A stretch of DNA of 51,998 nucleotides from SIG565 sp045590755 (GTDB taxonomy: Bacteria > Bacillota > Clostridia > Oscillospirales > Acutalibacteraceae). The stretch spans positions 1-51,998 of the forward strand of contig JAZNRP010000006.1 of the NCBI GenBank assembly GCA_045590755.1, written 5' to 3'. Both the position numbers and the translations under genes were made by a program. The notes beneath the pieces are model-generated. The model was given only the letters and a program-made list of their open reading frames with translations. It was not told where the DNA came from and did not search any database. This document shows, in pieces, positions 25,171-34,064 of this stretch (the stretch's first letter is position 1; the number at the start of each line of letters is the position of its first letter).

Positions 25171-25864
25171 ATGAGCAAAATATGTGATTTCCGATAGTTG
25201 TTATGGCGGGTCGCGACCAAATCCACTTGTTTGTAGCGGTTTTAGGGTTAAAGTAATATATTGCGCCGCCGCTTGGGTCCATACCGTTAAGAGCATCGCG
25301 TGCGGCCGAGTATGCTTCTTCGCTTACAGGCTTGTCGAACTGGCCGTCGTAAAGACAGGAAAAGGCGCCCTTTTCGTATATCACTCCTGAAATTGTATCA
25401 GGGAAGGATGGATGCTCCACTCGATTCAGCACAACGGCTCCAACCGCCACCTGACCTATATAGCTTTCTCCGCGCGCTTCGGCGGAAATAAGACGGGCGA
25501 GTAATAAATAATCTGCCGAAGAATACCCGTTTTGTAAATTGGAAATACCGAGAGCCGCTAAGGTTTTATCTCCCGCAATACCATCGGCCACAAGGGAATT
25601 ATCATACTGAAATTGCTTGACAGCCTTTTCGGTGGCTGAGCCGTATATACCGTCAATGCTGCCGCTATAGTAACCGAGTGATGACAGCTTTAGCTGTATA
25701 GCCCTTACTTCTTCACCGCGTGAGCCGTATTTAGAAAAGGCAGAGCAAAAGGGAGATATGCAAGAGCAAAACAAAAAAACCATCAGAAAAACACTTAATA
25801 CCTTTTTAATTGTAAACACCTTCTTTTTAGCTATTTTGTGCACCTTTTTATAGAATATACCCAC
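25169..25864 (-). CDS. sleB: Spore cortex-lytic enzyme SleB-like hydrolase
   Basis: A 231-residue exported protein with an N-terminal signal (about 20-42). A peptidoglycan-binding type 1 domain follows (about 45-108; GSRGEEVRAIQLKL and DGIYGSATEKAVKQFQ), then a cell-wall hydrolase 2 domain (about 115-231) with the catalytic-type glutamate in ISAEARGES. SleB degrades spore cortex during germination as a lytic transglycosylase, which implies sporulation. The start is uncertain. GTG 25864 lacks a good SD, and TTGACC-18-TATATT (25853-25858) would place a promoter inside the 5' end, so a downstream GTG is possible. Confidence 0.85.
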   Translation of the reverse strand: MGIFYKKVHKIAKKKVFTIKKVLSVFLMVFLFCSCISPFCSAFSKYGSRGEEVRAIQLKLSSLGYYSGSIDGIYGSATEKAVKQFQYDNSLVADGIAGDKTLAALGISNLQNGYSSADYLLLARLISAEARGESYIGQVAVGAVVLNRVEHPSFPDTISGVIYEKGAFSCLYDGQFDKPVSEEAYSAARDALNGMDPSGGAIYYFNPKTATNKWIWSRPAITTIGNHIFCS

Positions 25865-25903
25865 AAAGGTCAGTTAAGGTCAAAGAAAATTTTCAAAAAG
25901 GTA

Positions 25904-25931
25904 TTGACAACCAAGAAATATTGGTTATAAT
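25904..25931 (+). promoter_or_regulatory. Sigma-A promoter of the hrcA operon
   Basis: Perfect TTGACA (25904-25909), 16-bp spacer, perfect TATAAT (25926-25931). CIRCE begins 7 bases past the -10. Confidence 0.88.
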
Positions 25932-25938
25932 AAAATTG

Positions 25939-25965
25939 TTAGCACTCGTATCACGAGAGTGCTAA
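25939..25965. promoter_or_regulatory. CIRCE operator (HrcA-binding site)
   Basis: TTAGCACTC-N9-GAGTGCTAA, a perfect match to the CIRCE consensus, at the start of the hrcA-grpE-dnaK-dnaJ transcript. Confidence 0.98.
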
Positions 25966-25987
25966 AAAGCAGAAGGGTGGTGTTTTT

Positions 25988-27025
25988 TTGGAACTAAGCC
26001 AAAGAAAAAAGGCGATATTATCGGCTATTGTTAAGCTGCATATTGCATCGGGCGAGCCTATCGGCTCAAAAATTCTTTGCGATATCCTTGAAAATGCACC
26101 GTCAAGCGCAACGCTTAGAAATGAGATGAGCGCACTCTGCGACATGGGATTTCTCAGTCAACCGCATACATCGGCAGGGCGTGTGCCAACCGCACTCGGC
26201 TATAAATTGTATGTTGAGTCACTTATGAATCGTGATACTATAAATCCCGAGCATAAGAAGTACATTGATTCGGTTTTGTCGCCATCCAATTGCGACCCCG
26301 AAAAAATGCCCGATACGGCATGTAAGGTTTTAAGTGAAATTACGGGACTGCCGAGTCTTGTAGCCAATATATCGGCGAGCGGACCCGCAGTAAAGCGCGT
26401 AGAGCTTTTTAAAATGGGTAGCCGTTCGGCAATGCTGATACTTATTACTACCGATGGGCGAAGCCGCAGTCGACTTGTTTCAATTCCAACCGTTATGGAT
26501 GCGCAGTTGGTTGCTAAATTCGACCAGTTGGTAAACACAAGAATACTTAAAAAGCGAATTGAAGAGTTATCTCCAGCGACCCAACAAAACATATATATTG
26601 CCGCAGGAATGGACGCTTTACCGCTCATGCCGCTTTTATCAAGTCTTTTTGATATGATAAGCGATATAAATAATACAAATGTCAGTATGGCAGGGCAGAC
26701 AAATCTGTTTACATTGGGGCAAAGCTCGGCTGATGCCGATAAAATAATTTCTCTGCTTGGCAGTCGCGATACACTTATGTCAATTCTGGCGGATGATACA
26801 TCTTCTGTTGGAGTTATTTTTGGCAGAGATACTGTATACAGTGTTTTACATCCGTCAAGTATTATATTTGCAAAGTATGATGCCGGCGAAAAAAATACGG
26901 GTTGTGTAGGTGTTATAGGACCTACAAGAATGTCCTACGAGCAGATTATACCGAGCATTGAGTATACCGCAAAGCGTATAGACAGTCTGCTTACCGCAAC
27001 CCTTAAAGATATGGAGGAGTTCTAA
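25988..27025 (+). CDS. hrcA: Heat-inducible transcription repressor HrcA
   Basis: A 345-residue protein of normal HrcA length. The N-terminal winged helix includes IASGEPIGSKILCD and SSATLRNEMSALCDMGFL (recognition region, about 35-55), then the HTSAGRVPTALGYK signature. The GAF-like C-terminal domain carries GPTRMSYEQIIP. It binds CIRCE and represses its own operon until heat titrates GroEL. TTG 25988 is the only sensible start, with AAGGGTGG about 8 bases upstream. Confidence 0.96.
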   Translation: MELSQRKKAILSAIVKLHIASGEPIGSKILCDILENAPSSATLRNEMSALCDMGFLSQPHTSAGRVPTALGYKLYVESLMNRDTINPEHKKYIDSVLSPSNCDPEKMPDTACKVLSEITGLPSLVANISASGPAVKRVELFKMGSRSAMLILITTDGRSRSRLVSIPTVMDAQLVAKFDQLVNTRILKKRIEELSPATQQNIYIAAGMDALPLMPLLSSLFDMISDINNTNVSMAGQTNLFTLGQSSADADKIISLLGSRDTLMSILADDTSSVGVIFGRDTVYSVLHPSSIIFAKYDAGEKNTGCVGVIGPTRMSYEQIIPSIEYTAKRIDSLLTATLKDMEEF

Positions 27026-27028
27026 AAA

Positions 27029-27508
27029 ATGGAACAACAGGAAAAAAAGCCAAGAAAGAATAAAAAGGACGAAGAAATAAAGGAGCTAAAGCAAAAATTA
27101 GAAGAAGAGCACGATTTATTACTTCGCACCGCGGCAGAGTTTGATAACTACAAAAAGCGAACCGAACGCGAAAAGTTGAGTGTTGGCGAATACGCCAAAG
27201 CAGATGTTGTTAAAAAGCTTTTACCCGTTATTGATAATATCGGAAGAACAGTCGGTATGGACACACAAAGTCCCGAGTATATTAAGGGTATAGAACTTAT
27301 AGTAAAACAGCTTTTGTCACTGTCTGAGAGCATAGGCATTACACCACTTGCAAAGCAGGGCGATACCTTTGACCCGTCCTTGCACGATGCAGTAATGCAT
27401 GTAGAAGACGAAAATTTCGGAGATAATGTTGTTGCAGAGGTTTTACAGCAGGGCTACAAAATCGGGGAGACCGTAATCCGTCCTGCAATGGTAAAGGTTG
27501 CAAATTAA
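27029..27508 (+). CDS. grpE: Nucleotide exchange factor GrpE
   Basis: A 159-residue GrpE, somewhat short because the acidic N-terminal tail is reduced. A long N-terminal coiled coil (about 5-60) includes LRTAAEFDNYKKRTEREK. The C-terminal beta domain ends with the signature VAEVLQQGYKIGETVIRPAMVKV. It releases ADP from DnaK. It starts 3 bases after hrcA stops. Confidence 0.96.
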   Translation: MEQQEKKPRKNKKDEEIKELKQKLEEEHDLLLRTAAEFDNYKKRTEREKLSVGEYAKADVVKKLLPVIDNIGRTVGMDTQSPEYIKGIELIVKQLLSLSESIGITPLAKQGDTFDPSLHDAVMHVEDENFGDNVVAEVLQQGYKIGETVIRPAMVKVAN

Positions 27509-27545
27509 CATATATAAAACAATTTTTTAATAGGAGATTTTTATT

Positions 27546-29375
27546 ATGGGAAAAATTATTGGTATTGACTTAGGTACAACAAACTCTTGCGTAGCCGTTA
27601 TGGAAGGCGGCGAAGCAGTAGTTATTGCTAACGCAGAAGGCGCGAGAACAACACCCAGTGTTGTTGCGTTTTCAAAAACAGGCGAGCGTATGGTAGGCCA
27701 GGTTGCAAAGCGTCAGGCTATTACTAACCCCGACCGCACAATCAGCTCAATTAAGCGCGAAATGGGTACTTCTTACACCGTTGATATTGACGGCAAGAAA
27801 TACACACCGCAGGAAATTTCGGCAATCATTTTGCAGAAATTAAAGGCAGATGCCGAAGCGTATTTAGGTACTACAGTATCTGAAGCGGTTATCACTGTTC
27901 CTGCTTACTTTACCGATGCTCAGCGTCAGGCAACAAAGGATGCAGGTAAAATTGCAGGTCTTGAAGTTAAGCGTATTATAAACGAGCCTACAGCCGCAGC
28001 CTTGGCATACGGTATTGATAAGGACAACGACCAGAAGGTTATGGTTTATGACCTTGGCGGCGGTACCTTCGATGTATCTATTATCGAAATGGGTGACGGC
28101 GTACAGGAAGTTTTGGCTACTGCCGGTAACAACCGCCTTGGCGGTGACGACTTTGATAAGCGCATTATGGATTGGGTAGTTGCTCAGTTCAAGGCGGAAA
28201 GCGGCATTGATTTATCAAACGATAAAATGGCAATGCAGCGTGTAAAGGAAGCATCCGAAAAGGCAAAGATTGACCTATCGGGTATGACTCAGGCAGATAT
28301 TAACCTTCCCTTTATTACTGCCGACGCTACAGGTCCTAAGCACTTTGAAACAACTCTTTCCCGCGCTAAGTTTAACGAGCTTACCGCAGATTTAGTAGAA
28401 GCTACAATGGCTCCTGTTCGTCAGGCAATCAGTGACTCGGGGCTTAATAAAAACGAAATCAACAAGGTTCTTATGGTTGGTGGTTCTTCCCGTATTCCTG
28501 CCGTTCAGGAAGCGGTTAAGAACTTTATGGGCTCTGAACCCTTTAAGGGCATTAACCCCGATGAATGTGTAGCACTCGGTGCGGCACTTCAAGGCGGTGT
28601 ACTCGGCGGCGATGTTAAGGGACTTCTTCTTTTGGATGTTACCCCGCTATCTTTAGGTATTGAAACAATGGGTGGCGTTTCTACAAAGGTAATTGAAAGA
28701 AACACCACAATACCCGCTAAAAAGAGCCAGATTTTCTCTACCGCGGCTGACGGTCAGACATCGGTTGAAGTACATGTATTACAGGGTGAACGCGAATTTG
28801 CAAAGGACAATAAGACCCTCGGTGTATTCCACCTTGACGGTATTGCTCCCGCGCCCCGCGGAATCCCCCAGATTGAAGTTACCTTCGATATTGATGCAAA
28901 CGGTATCGTACATGTTTCGGCTAAAGACCTTGGCACAGGTAAGGAAAACGACATTACTATCACTGCTTCCACCAATATGTCAAAGGATGATATTGACAAG
29001 GCTGTTAAGGAAGCAGAGCAGTATGCCGCAGAAGATAAAAAGCGTCGCGAAGATATTGATACTCGCAACGGCGCCGACCAGATGATTTATCAGACCGAAA
29101 AGACCCTTTCCGAAATGGGTGACAAGATTACCGAAGAAGAAAAGGGTAAAATTGAAGCCGCTAAGGAAGCCTTGAAGGAGGCCTTAAAGGGTGAAGATAT
29201 TGAAGCTATCAAGGCAAAGCAGGAAGAGCTTCAGAAAGAAATCTTTGCTATAAGTGAAAAGCTTTATAAGGCGGCAAGCGAAGCAAATGCAGCAAACGGT
29301 GCGGCAGACGGCACAGCGGCAGCAGATAACAATGTTTACGATGCCGACTTTACCGATGTAGATGAGAATAAATAA
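27546..29375 (+). CDS. dnaK: Chaperone DnaK (Hsp70)
   Basis: A 609-residue Hsp70. The nucleotide-binding domain has IGIDLGTTNSCVAV (about 4-17), VYDLGGGTFDVSI and the VGGSSRIPAVQE signature. The linker GLLLLDVTPLSLGIET leads to the substrate-binding domain and helical lid. The C-terminal tail is Ala/Asp-rich and ends in acidic residues (DFTDVDENK). It folds and protects proteins with GrpE and DnaJ. SD TAGGAG precedes ATG 27546. Confidence 0.98.
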   Translation: MGKIIGIDLGTTNSCVAVMEGGEAVVIANAEGARTTPSVVAFSKTGERMVGQVAKRQAITNPDRTISSIKREMGTSYTVDIDGKKYTPQEISAIILQKLKADAEAYLGTTVSEAVITVPAYFTDAQRQATKDAGKIAGLEVKRIINEPTAAALAYGIDKDNDQKVMVYDLGGGTFDVSIIEMGDGVQEVLATAGNNRLGGDDFDKRIMDWVVAQFKAESGIDLSNDKMAMQRVKEASEKAKIDLSGMTQADINLPFITADATGPKHFETTLSRAKFNELTADLVEATMAPVRQAISDSGLNKNEINKVLMVGGSSRIPAVQEAVKNFMGSEPFKGINPDECVALGAALQGGVLGGDVKGLLLLDVTPLSLGIETMGGVSTKVIERNTTIPAKKSQIFSTAADGQTSVEVHVLQGEREFAKDNKTLGVFHLDGIAPAPRGIPQIEVTFDIDANGIVHVSAKDLGTGKENDITITASTNMSKDDIDKAVKEAEQYAAEDKKRREDIDTRNGADQMIYQTEKTLSEMGDKITEEEKGKIEAAKEALKEALKGEDIEAIKAKQEELQKEIFAISEKLYKAASEANAANGAADGTAAADNNVYDADFTDVDENK

Positions 29376-29389
29376 TTAAAACGAAAAAA

Positions 29390-29411
29390 AGGGGGAGAGT
29401 AATTCTCCCCT
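29390..29411 (+). repeat. dnaK-dnaJ intercistronic hairpin
   Basis: GGGGAGA (29392-29398) pairs with TCTCCCC (29404-29410). It has no T run, so it is more likely an mRNA stability or processing element, or an attenuator that lowers dnaJ expression, than a terminator. Confidence 0.6.
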
Positions 29412-29438
29412 CCATACATACTTGGCAGGAGATTAGTT

Positions 29439-30596
29439 GTGGCAGAAGAAAAAAGAGATTATTATGAGGTCTTGGGCGTTGACAAATCGGTTGACGAAAA
29501 TGACCTTAAGAAAGCGTATAGAAAAGCCGCAAAAAAATATCACCCCGACTTAAATCCGGGGGACGCGGCAGCGGAAAAGAAATTCAAGGAAGTTAACGAA
29601 GCGTACGAGGTTTTGTCCGACAAAGAAAAACGCGCCCGTTACGACCAGTTTGGTCACGCAGGAGTTGACCCAAACTTTGGTGCAGGGCAGGGCGGCTACG
29701 GCGGCGGTTTCGGCGGCTTTGGTGGCTTTGGCGATTTCGGTGACTTGGGCGATATATTCAGCTCTATGTTCGGCGGTGGTACATCAACACGCCGTAATCC
29801 TAATGCGCCGCGACGCGGTGCCGATACGGCGGCAAATGTCATAATTTCTTTTGAAGAAGCTGCAAAGGGTTGCAAAAAGACCATTAAGGTAACCAAAATT
29901 GATAACTGTTCTGACTGCGGTGGCTCGGGTTGTGAAAAGGGCTCATCACCTAAGACCTGCCCTAACTGTAAGGGTAGCGGCTTTGTAACAACGGTTCAGC
30001 GTACGCCCTTCGGCGCTATGCAGACACAGCAACCCTGTCAGCACTGTCAGGGTAAGGGTAAAATAATAGAAAAACCCTGCCGTACTTGTCTTGGCAAGGG
30101 AAGAATAAGACATACGCTACAGCGCGAAGTTGAAATACCCGCAGGTATTGATGACTCGCAGGTAATAAATCTGCGCGGCGGCGGAGATGCAGGTGTAAAT
30201 GGCGGTCCAGATGGAGATTTGCATATCAATGTAACTGTAAGACCACACCCGATTTTCGAGCGTGACGGCTATGATGTTTTCTGTGAAATACCCATTACCT
30301 TTACACAGGCGGCACTCGGTGCTGAAATCACCGTACCGACACTTGATGGAAAGGTTAAATTCACCGTACACGAAGGCACACAGCCGGGCGACGAATTTAA
30401 ACTAAAGGGTAAGGGCATACAGCGTCTTCGTTATTCGGGACGCGGCGACCAGTATGTCAAGGTGGTAGTTGAAGTACCCAAAAACTTAAATAAAGAGCAA
30501 AAGGAGCACCTAAAGGAATTTGATAAATTATCAAATGATAAAAACTACAACAAAAAGCGTTCCTTTGCCGATAAAATCAAAGACTTATTCGATTAA
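29439..30596 (+). CDS. dnaJ: Chaperone DnaJ (Hsp40)
   Basis: A 385-residue type I J-protein. The J domain has HPD at 35-37, and a Gly/Phe-rich linker covers about 75-115. The zinc domain has four CxxCxGxG-type repeats (CSDCGGSG, CPNCKGSG, CQHCQGKG, CRTCLGKG). The C-terminal substrate-binding domains complete the protein. It stimulates DnaK ATPase and delivers clients. GTG 29439 has the SD AGGAG 8 bases upstream. Confidence 0.97.
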   Translation: MAEEKRDYYEVLGVDKSVDENDLKKAYRKAAKKYHPDLNPGDAAAEKKFKEVNEAYEVLSDKEKRARYDQFGHAGVDPNFGAGQGGYGGGFGGFGGFGDFGDLGDIFSSMFGGGTSTRRNPNAPRRGADTAANVIISFEEAAKGCKKTIKVTKIDNCSDCGGSGCEKGSSPKTCPNCKGSGFVTTVQRTPFGAMQTQQPCQHCQGKGKIIEKPCRTCLGKGRIRHTLQREVEIPAGIDDSQVINLRGGGDAGVNGGPDGDLHINVTVRPHPIFERDGYDVFCEIPITFTQAALGAEITVPTLDGKVKFTVHEGTQPGDEFKLKGKGIQRLRYSGRGDQYVKVVVEVPKNLNKEQKEHLKEFDKLSNDKNYNKKRSFADKIKDLFD

Positions 30597-30627
30597 AAAA
30601 AGCGTCCTTTGTAGGACGCTTTTTTTA
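30595..30627. terminator. Terminator of the hrcA operon
   Basis: AAAAAAGCGTCC, loop TTTGTA, GGACGCTTTTTTT. It is also usable by the convergent membrane-protein gene, whose stop lies in the T tract. Confidence 0.92.
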
Positions 30628-31188
30628 GTTTGCTTTATAATTATTTATAAATTCTTCCCACTCATCATCACTCATATCGTCGGTGTGGTGTTTTGTGTAA
30701 ATGCGATTCATAATAAACTTATAATCGCGCTTTATAAAGTGGCGTTCACGCGTTGATATAATACACATCCAGATGGAAGGAATAAGTATTAAAACAAGCG
30801 GAATCAGATGCTTGAAATAGAAGGTTCCCTTAATATGAAAAACACCAGAAAGAAATAACACTTCACTCATTATAGGCCATAGGAATACCGTGCCTGCAAT
30901 ATTAAGCGGCAAAGATATTATATCAAGCTTAAAAAAGGAAAGTATAAAAGCGGCGGTGAAAAATGCAAAGGAAATAGCCGCAGTCGAGAAAACATATGTG
31001 CCGTTAAGATAGCCTGTTTTGGCTCTGCCATATGTTAAAAGAAACATAAAAATTGCCTGATATATAAAACCCACAATATAAAATTTACGAAGATTGCGGT
31101 ATGTATGCTCATTAGTTTTTGCGTAGCAAATACCCTTTTTATACTGATAGTCCAAAGCGACCTTTAATATATTGTCTTTAAATTTCAT
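30625..31188 (-). CDS. Hypothetical four-helix membrane protein
   Basis: A 187-residue protein I do not recognise. It has a basic N-terminal region, four hydrophobic helices (about 38-55, 68-86, 95-113 and 125-145), then a charged cytoplasmic C-terminus ending in DDMSDDEWEEF. Its promoter shares the -35 of the divergent trmL promoter. Confidence 0.7.
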   Translation of the reverse strand: MKFKDNILKVALDYQYKKGICYAKTNEHTYRNLRKFYIVGFIYQAIFMFLLTYGRAKTGYLNGTYVFSTAAISFAFFTAAFILSFFKLDIISLPLNIAGTVFLWPIMSEVLFLSGVFHIKGTFYFKHLIPLVLILIPSIWMCIISTRERHFIKRDYKFIMNRIYTKHHTDDMSDDEWEEFINNYKAN

Positions 31189-31220
31189 TTCAACTACTCC
31201 AGATTTTATTGTATATGTAT

Positions 31221-31249
31221 ATTATACAGATAAAAGCGGTACTTGACAA
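31221..31249 (-). promoter_or_regulatory. Promoter of the four-helix membrane protein gene
   Basis: Minus strand: TTGTCA (31244-31249), 17-bp spacer, TATAAT (31221-31226). The -35 overlaps the trmL -35. Confidence 0.8.
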
Positions 31250-31272
31250 GCCTGTTTTTAAAAAGGTATAAT
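31243..31272 (+). promoter_or_regulatory. Promoter of trmL
   Basis: TTGACA (31243-31248), 18-bp spacer, TATAAT (31267-31272). Five of six -35 bases are shared with the opposite promoter. Confidence 0.8.
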
Positions 31273-31304
31273 TACAAGGAAATTTCAGTTAGGGGATGCA
31301 GTAA

Positions 31305-31799
31305 ATGGCAAAGATAAATATAGTAATGGTAGAGCCCGAAATACCGCAAAATACAGGCAATGTTGCGCGTACCTGTGCGGCAACGGGAGCAAGACTTCAT
31401 CTTGTAGGCCCTATGGGCTTTAAGATTGACGATAAAAAGCTTAAAAGGGCAGGGCTTGATTATTGGCAGTATCTCGATATAACCTATTACGAAAATCTTG
31501 ATGAGTTTTTTAAGAAAAATGACGGTGAATTTTTTTATTTCACAACCAAGGCACTGCACCGACATACCGATATAGAGTACCCCGATAACTGTTATCTTTT
31601 TTTTGGCAAGGAAACCAAAGGATTACCCGAAGAGCTGCTGCTTAAAAATAAAGAAAAATGTGTCAGAATCCCTATGATTGATGACGCCCGTAGCCTTAAT
31701 CTTTCAAACTCTGTGGCAATTGGTGTTTATGAAGTTTTGCGGCAGTGGGATTACCCGGAGCTGCAAAATTTCGGTCAGTTGCACAATTACAAGTGGTAA
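31305..31799 (+). CDS. trmL: tRNA (cytidine/uridine-34 2'-O)-methyltransferase TrmL
   Basis: A 164-residue SPOUT enzyme with the three family motifs: PEIPQNTGNVARTCAATGA (about 10-28), FFGKETKGLPEE (about 99-110) and RIPMIDDARSLNLSNSVAIG (about 120-139), which form the trefoil-knot AdoMet site. It methylates the wobble ribose of Leu tRNAs. The length is typical for the minimal TrmL/CspR type. ATG 31305 has an AGGGGATG SD. No clear terminator follows before the pgk promoter. Confidence 0.94.
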   Translation: MAKINIVMVEPEIPQNTGNVARTCAATGARLHLVGPMGFKIDDKKLKRAGLDYWQYLDITYYENLDEFFKKNDGEFFYFTTKALHRHTDIEYPDNCYLFFGKETKGLPEELLLKNKEKCVRIPMIDDARSLNLSNSVAIGVYEVLRQWDYPELQNFGQLHNYKW

Positions 31800-31843
31800 A
31801 TAACATAATATAGTATAATAATATATAAAATATATAAAAAATC

Positions 31844-31871
31844 TTGAAAAATCATAAATTTGTGATACAAT
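31844..31871 (+). promoter_or_regulatory. Promoter of pgk-tpiA-gpmI
   Basis: TTGAAA (31844-31849), 16-bp spacer, TACAAT (31866-31871) with an extended TG upstream. Confidence 0.75.
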
Positions 31872-31914
31872 AAGATTGTAAAATTTTTAACAAATATAGG
31901 AAGGAAGATTTTTA

Positions 31915-33216
31915 ATGAACGCGCTCAACAAAAAGACAGTTGAAGATATTGCAGTACAGGGCAAACGCGTACTTGTACGCTGCGATTTCAATGTACCTAT
32001 GAAGGACGGTAAAATTGCTGACGATAAGAGAATTATCGGAGCATTACCCACAATTAAGTATTTACTTGAAAACGGCGCAAAGGTAATTCTTTGCTCACAT
32101 ATGGGTAAACCCCATAGCATATTTACAGAAGGCTTCGGTCTTTCTAAAAAGGAAAAGAAGGCTGTTGAAGCACTTCCCGAAAATGAAAGAGCAGCAGCAA
32201 CAGATGCTTATCTTAAAAAGGCGGCAGAGGAAGATGCTAAAAAATTCACCTTAAAGCCTGTTGCAGACCGCTTGAACGAATTACTTGGCGATAAGGTTAC
32301 ATTCGCTACAGATATTATCGGCGCAGACGCTAAGGCTAAGGTTGCCGCACTCGAAGACGGTAAGGCAGTTCTTATTGAAAATGTTCGTTTTGATGCCAGA
32401 GAAACCAAGAACGGTGCTGAGTTTGCTAAAGAGCTTGCAGGTATGGCAGAAATTTTTGTTAACGATGCTTTCGGTACCGCACACCGCGCACATGCTTCCA
32501 CCACAGGTGTTGCAGATTATTTACCGGCAGTTTGTGGTTACCTTATCCAGAAGGAAATCAGCGTAATGGGTAAGGCTTTAGAAGACCCTGCCCGTCCCTT
32601 TGTTGCAATTTTGGGCGGTGCTAAGGTAAGTGATAAAATCGGTGTTATTGAAAACCTTATCGAAAAGGTTGATACACTTATCATCGGCGGCGGTATGGCA
32701 TACACCTTCTTCCGCGCTAAAGGTTATGAAGTAGGTACTTCACTTTGCGAAGAAGATAAAATTGAATTGGCTGACAGCCTTATTAAAAAGGCAGAAGCTA
32801 AGGGTGTTAAGCTCTTGCTTCCTATTGATAACAGAATCGGCCGTGAATATGATGAAAATACCGAATGCCAGATAGTTGATTCCGACGCTATGCCTGACGG
32901 CTGGATGGGTCTTGATATCGGACCTAAGACCGAAGAATTGTTTGCAGATGCTGTTAAGAACGCAGGCACAGTTATCTGGAACGGACCTATGGGTGTTTCT
33001 GAATGGAAAAACTTCGCTTCTGGTACAGAATCTGTAGCAAAGGCAGTAGCTGAATCGGGCGCAATTTCCATTATCGGCGGTGGCGACTCTGCCGCAGCAG
33101 TTCAGAAGCTCGGCTATGCTGATAAAATGACACACATATCAACTGGTGGCGGCGCTTCCCTTGAATTCCTTGAAGGTAAGGTTCTTCCCGGTATTGCAGC
33201 ACTTGGCGAGAAATAA
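31915..33216 (+). CDS. pgk: Phosphoglycerate kinase
   Basis: A 433-residue Pgk, about 35 residues longer than the usual 390-400. Core motifs are intact: RVLVRCDFNVPMKDG near the N-terminus, the HRAHASTTG segment, GGAKVSDKIGVIENL, and the C-terminal SIIGGGDSAAAVQKLG. The extra length sits between HMGKPH and FTLKPVADRL (about 63-105) as a Lys/Glu/Ala-rich helical insert. It makes ATP from 1,3-bisphosphoglycerate. It opens a lower-glycolysis operon that lacks gap and eno. Confidence 0.97.
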   Translation: MNALNKKTVEDIAVQGKRVLVRCDFNVPMKDGKIADDKRIIGALPTIKYLLENGAKVILCSHMGKPHSIFTEGFGLSKKEKKAVEALPENERAAATDAYLKKAAEEDAKKFTLKPVADRLNELLGDKVTFATDIIGADAKAKVAALEDGKAVLIENVRFDARETKNGAEFAKELAGMAEIFVNDAFGTAHRAHASTTGVADYLPAVCGYLIQKEISVMGKALEDPARPFVAILGGAKVSDKIGVIENLIEKVDTLIIGGGMAYTFFRAKGYEVGTSLCEEDKIELADSLIKKAEAKGVKLLLPIDNRIGREYDENTECQIVDSDAMPDGWMGLDIGPKTEELFADAVKNAGTVIWNGPMGVSEWKNFASGTESVAKAVAESGAISIIGGGDSAAAVQKLGYADKMTHISTGGGASLEFLEGKVLPGIAALGEK

Positions 33217-33230
33217 ATAAAAATAAAACG

Positions 33231-33250
33231 GCACGGCGGAAACGCCGTGC
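33231..33250 (+). repeat. pgk-tpiA intercistronic hairpin
   Basis: GCACGGCG, tetraloop GAAA (GNRA type), CGCCGTGC, a perfect 8-bp stem. The short TGATTTTG after it is a weak T tract; mRNA stabilisation or partial attenuation is likely. Confidence 0.65.
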
Positions 33251-33276
33251 TGATTTTGAGAATAGGAGAAGCAAAG

Positions 33277-34044
33277 ATGAATAAACAAAAAAGAAATGCC
33301 GTTATCGCAGGCAACTGGAAAATGAATAAAACCCCCGCAGAAACAACGGCTCTTATAAACGAAATGAAGCCCTTGGTAAAAAACGCTGACTGTGATGTTG
33401 TACTTTGCGTACCGTTTATTGATATTGCCGCCGCTATTGATGCTGCTAATGGCTCTAACATTAAAATCGGCGCAGAAAATGTACATTTTAAGGCTTCGGG
33501 CGCATATACAGGTGAAATCTCTGCCGAAATGCTAATTGCGGCAGGCGTAGAATATGTAGTTATAGGTCACAGTGAACGCAGACAATATTTCGGTGAGACC
33601 GATAAGACGGTTAACCTTCGTACACTCGCCGCAGTAAACGCAGGTCTTAAGGCTATAGTTTGTGTAGGCGAAACACTTGAAGAGAGAGAGCTCGGCTATA
33701 CCGAAACTTTGCTTAAGTTCCAGACCAAAATGGCACTTACAAATGTAACGGCAGACCTGCTTAAAAATATTATTATTGCTTACGAACCCGTTTGGGCTAT
33801 CGGTACAGGCGTTACCGCTACTGCAGAACAGGCAGACGAAGGCAACGGCTATGTAAGACAGGCTATTGCTGAAGCTTACGGCGAAGAAGTAGCAGAAACC
33901 GTAACAATTCAGTACGGCGGCTCTATGAACGCTAAAAATGCCGACGAACTCTTAAGCAAGGTTAATGTAGACGGCGGACTTATCGGTGGTGCATCTCTCA
34001 AGGCAGAAGACTTTTCAATTATTGTAAAAGCCGCTTCTAAATAA
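33277..34044 (+). CDS. tpiA: Triose-phosphate isomerase
   Basis: A 255-residue TIM barrel: AGNWKMNK (substrate Asn and Lys), VIGHSERRQYF with the catalytic His, AYEPVWAIGTG with the catalytic Glu, and GGSMNAKNADELL plus GGLIGGASL for phosphate binding. It interconverts DHAP and glyceraldehyde-3-phosphate. ATG 33277 has AGGAG upstream; earlier in-frame codons lie within the hairpin and are rejected. Confidence 0.98.
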   Translation: MNKQKRNAVIAGNWKMNKTPAETTALINEMKPLVKNADCDVVLCVPFIDIAAAIDAANGSNIKIGAENVHFKASGAYTGEISAEMLIAAGVEYVVIGHSERRQYFGETDKTVNLRTLAAVNAGLKAIVCVGETLEERELGYTETLLKFQTKMALTNVTADLLKNIIIAYEPVWAIGTGVTATAEQADEGNGYVRQAIAEAYGEEVAETVTIQYGGSMNAKNADELLSKVNVDGGLIGGASLKAEDFSIIVKAASK

Positions 34045-34064
34045 TATTTATCAAGGTGAAAATT

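Noticed and set aside
28693..29085. 130-residue plus-strand frame inside dnaK
   Set aside because: It is an alternate frame of dnaK codons with low-complexity Arg/Leu/Pro content.
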